Source: Rhodoferax_B sp049316285
GTDB lineage: Bacteria; Pseudomonadota; Gammaproteobacteria; Burkholderiales; Burkholderiaceae_C
DNA length: 64,000 bases
Direction of reading: 5' to 3'
NCBI RefSeq assembly: GCF_049316285.1
Contig: NZ_JBMOXA010000016.1
Span: 44,203 to 108,202, forward strand
Below, piece after piece: positions 61,880 to 64,000 of the stretch. Made by a program: the position numbers and the translations under genes. The notes under the pieces are model-generated. The model made no database searches and was not told where the DNA came from. It was given only the letters and a program-made list of their open reading frames with translations. Numbering within the stretch: position 1 is the first letter of the stretch; the number at the start of each line of letters is the position of its first letter.

Positions 61880-62034
61880 ACGATACGCCAACAACAAAAT
61901 CCAACGAGGCATATGAAACCAGTACTCAGGCCCACCTTGGCGTGGCATCTCGGCCGTCTTGCGCGCGCCCTCCAAACCTTGCATCCGCCATGCGCGGACA
62001 GTGCCCAGCAAGGCAGCACGGCGAGGAAATTCCA

Positions 62035-62523
62035 ATGAACCGCATCAAACAACTCGCAGAAATCCTGCTGGTGGTGGGCCTGGCCTGCATGGCGCTGATG
62101 GTGTTTGGCAACGTGGTGCTGCGCTACGTGTTCTCCAGCGGCATCACCTTTTCCGAAGAGGTGTCGCGTTTTCTGTTTGTCTGGATCACCTTTCTCGGCG
62201 CGGTGTTGGTGTTTGCGCAAGGTGGCCACATCGCCATGGGCACGGTGGTCAGTCGCCTGTCGCCCCTGGCGCGGCGTTGGTGTGTGGCGGTCTCCGGTGT
62301 GCTGATGCTGGGCTGCTGTGTGTTGATGGTCTGGGGCGGTTGGCACCAGACGGTGATCAACCTGAACAACTTCGCGCCGGTGAGCGGCGTGCCGCGCGGT
62401 GCGATCTACGCCGCCGCCGTGTTCGCGGGCATAGGCATTGGTGTCATCACCGTGCGCAACCTGGTGCTGCTGATGCGCGGCGCCTCGGTCGAGCAGTTTG
62501 CGCAAAACGCAGAAACGGAATGA
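62035..62523 (+). CDS. dctQ: TRAP transporter small permease (DctQ)
   Basis: Inner-membrane protein of 162 residues with four helices (ILLVVGLACMALMVFGNVVLR, FLFVWITFLGAVLVFAQ, CVAVSGVLMLGCCVLMVWG and AAAVFAGIGIGVITVRN). The ATG at 62035 follows GAGGAAA; frames open further upstream are not used. The motif RYVFSSGITFSEEVSRFLFVW is the DctQ signature. It partners the large permease 7 bases downstream. Confidence 0.92.
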   Translation: MNRIKQLAEILLVVGLACMALMVFGNVVLRYVFSSGITFSEEVSRFLFVWITFLGAVLVFAQGGHIAMGTVVSRLSPLARRWCVAVSGVLMLGCCVLMVWGGWHQTVINLNNFAPVSGVPRGAIYAAAVFAGIGIGVITVRNLVLLMRGASVEQFAQNAETE

Positions 62524-62530
62524 GCACACC

Positions 62531-63808
62531 ATGACCGTACTGATCTTTATTGCTTCCTTGCTGGGCGCCATGGCGCTGGGCATGCCCATCGCGTTTGCCT
62601 TGATGGTTTGTGGCGTGGCACTGATGGTGCACGTCGATATCTTCGATGCCCAGGTGCTGGCGCAAAACCTGGTGGACGGTGCCGACAGCTACCCGCTGAT
62701 GGCCGTGCCGTTTTTCCTGCTGGCCGGTGAATTGATGAACGCGGGTGGTTTGTCGCGCCGCATCGTCGCCGCCGTCATGAGCCTGATTGGCCACGTGCGT
62801 GGTGGCCTGGGTTATGTGGCCGTGATCACGGCCTTGCTGCTGGCCAGCTTGTCGGGTTCGGCCATTGCCGACACGGCCGCGTTGGCCGCGCTGCTCATCC
62901 CCATGATGCGTGAGGCTGGCTACAACGTGGGTCGTTCGGCCGGGCTGCTGGCCGCAGGCGGCATCATTGCGCCCGTAGTGCCGCCGTCCATCGGCCTGGT
63001 GCTGTTCGGCTCCATCGCAGGTGTGTCGGTGAGCAAGCTGTTCATCGCCGGCATCATTCCCGGGCTGATGATGGCGCTGTCACTCATCCTCACCTGGTGG
63101 TGGGTTTGCCGAAAGGACGCGCCTGCGGCGCAGCCCCGAGCTGCTGCTGCCGTGCGCTGGAAATCCATCCGCGAAGCCGGCTGGGCGATGCTGCTGCCCT
63201 TGATCATCGTGGTGGGCGTGAAGTTTGGCGTGTTCACACCCACCGAGGCGGGTGTGGTGGCTGCAGTGTGTGCAGCACTGGTCGGCGCCTTGGCCTACCG
63301 CGAGTTGACCTGGGCCAAGCTCTACGAATCGACCTTGGCCGCGGCCCGGGTCTCTGCGGTGGTGATGTTTCTGGTGGCGGCGGCGCTGATCTCGGCTTGG
63401 CTCATCACCGTGGCGAACATTCCAGACGAGTTGATCAAGCTGCTGGACCCGTTCATCGGCAGCCCCGTGCTGTTGATGATCTTGATGCAAATCATCGTGC
63501 TCATCGTTGGCACCGCACTCGACTTCACGCCGACCATTCTGATCCTGACCCCCGTGCTCATGCCGCTGGTGCGCGCCGCGGGTATAGACCCGGTGTACTT
63601 CGGCGTGTTGTTTGTGATGAACAACGCCATCGGCCTGCTGACGCCCCCGGTGGGCAACGTGCTCAACGTGGTGTGTTCGGTGGGCAAGGTGGACATGGAC
63701 GAAGTGATACGCGGCGTGATGCCCTTCCTCTTTGCCGAGACCGCCGTGCTGGTGCTGATGAGTGTGTTCCCGCACCTGATGCTGGTGCCGCTGCAGTGGT
63801 TGCGTTGA
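62531..63808 (+). CDS. dctM: TRAP transporter large permease (DctM)
   Basis: Sodium-driven transport subunit of 425 residues with about twelve membrane helices. The ATG at 62531 gives MTVLIFIASLLGAMALGMPIAFALM. DctM marks include PFFLLAGELMNAGGLSRRI, LLASLSGSAIADTAALAALLIP, GGIIAPVVPPSIGLVLFG and NAIGLLTPPVGNVLNV. It imports an organic acid captured by the binding protein encoded next. Confidence 0.93.
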   Translation: MTVLIFIASLLGAMALGMPIAFALMVCGVALMVHVDIFDAQVLAQNLVDGADSYPLMAVPFFLLAGELMNAGGLSRRIVAAVMSLIGHVRGGLGYVAVITALLLASLSGSAIADTAALAALLIPMMREAGYNVGRSAGLLAAGGIIAPVVPPSIGLVLFGSIAGVSVSKLFIAGIIPGLMMALSLILTWWWVCRKDAPAAQPRAAAAVRWKSIREAGWAMLLPLIIVVGVKFGVFTPTEAGVVAAVCAALVGALAYRELTWAKLYESTLAAARVSAVVMFLVAAALISAWLITVANIPDELIKLLDPFIGSPVLLMILMQIIVLIVGTALDFTPTILILTPVLMPLVRAAGIDPVYFGVLFVMNNAIGLLTPPVGNVLNVVCSVGKVDMDEVIRGVMPFLFAETAVLVLMSVFPHLMLVPLQWLR

Positions 63809-63858
63809 TCTGCGCTGACCCTCAAAAAATTCCCTCAAACGAAACGGAGACAAAGCAA

Positions 63859-64000
63859 ATGCGTAAAACCCTCACCCAACTCGCGCTCATCTCGGGCGTC
63901 GTCGCCAGCCTGCTGGCCGTCGCACCCGCCGCCATGGCACAAAGTGTGGCCAAGCTTGGCTACGGTGCTGCTGACGACCACCCCCAAGGCCTGGGCGCCA
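63859..64000 (+). CDS. dctP: TRAP transporter substrate-binding protein (DctP), 3' partial
   Basis: The first 47 codons are visible before the window ends. A signal peptide (LALISGVVASLLAVAPAAMAQ, cleavage near residue 28) is followed by VAKLGYGAADDHPQGLG, a typical DctP/TAXI start. A CGGAGA ribosome site precedes the ATG. It completes the TRAP operon with dctQ and dctM. Confidence 0.88.
   Translation, partial: MRKTLTQLALISGVVASLLAVAPAAMAQSVAKLGYGAADDHPQGLGA

Noticed and set aside
1..64000. CRISPR arrays, rRNA, tRNA, prophage or integron features
   Set aside because: No regularly spaced repeats, RNA gene cores, phage structural genes or attC-like arrays were seen.

Overview
The window reads as chromosomal DNA of a GC-rich betaproteobacterium of the Burkholderiales, most likely Comamonadaceae. 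This is inferred from many LysR regulators next to catabolic genes, an orphan Bug-type solute-binding protein, a DUF1302/DUF1329 outer-membrane pair, a DUF3739-type filamentous haemagglutinin and strong third-position GC bias. No rRNA, tRNA, CRISPR array or phage was seen.

Region 1 (1-22285, all +) is a surface-protein secretion locus. It opens inside a giant two-partner-secretion exoprotein (TpsA, 4397 residues visible, 5' end outside the window). Then come its TpsB transporter, a DUF2341/LamG-ExbB fusion, ExbD, a TonB-like protein, a Porin_5-type porin, a periplasmic coiled-coil protein, a parvulin-type PPIase and a YbjN-like protein. The order resembles the Pseudomonas aeruginosa pdtA-pdtB-exbB2-exbD2 region and suggests a TPS adhesin with its own proton-motive-force motor.

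Region 2 (22316-52292) is a catabolic island. Three LysR genes lie in or beside it. Its enzymes are a VanA-like Rieske oxygenase, three FAD monooxygenases, a C-C-hydrolase-like alpha/beta hydrolase, an extradiol-type VOC enzyme, a Rieske ferredoxin, an FAH-family hydrolase, a cyclase-family hydrolase, a RutE-like reductase, an aldehyde dehydrogenase, a ThDP decarboxylase-like enzyme and a 4,5-dihydroxyphthalate-decarboxylase-like protein. It also carries an envelope module (DUF1302, DUF1329, YCF48-like, RND), a periplasmic metallo-hydrolase, an MFS permease and two orphan solute-binding proteins. Several ATGA overlaps between 28172 and 42481 indicate a long co-translated operon. The set does not match any textbook pathway I can name; degradation of a hydrophobic aromatic or heteroaromatic compound is the best inference. 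The island is interrupted at 44398-45277 by a truncated TetR gene and a small inverted-repeat element.

Region 3 (52440-56867, all -) holds an orphan siderophore-type ABC ATPase, a gene-poor gap, an arsenic resistance operon (arsR-acr3-arsC-arsH, with a clear operator overlapping the arsR start) and a small secreted protein.

Region 4 (57242-64000) has a LysR gene divergent from a SRPBCC protein and an Old Yellow Enzyme, a YncE-like beta-propeller protein, and a FadR-type GntR regulator divergent from a TRAP transporter (small permease, large permease, and the start of the binding protein cut by the window edge).
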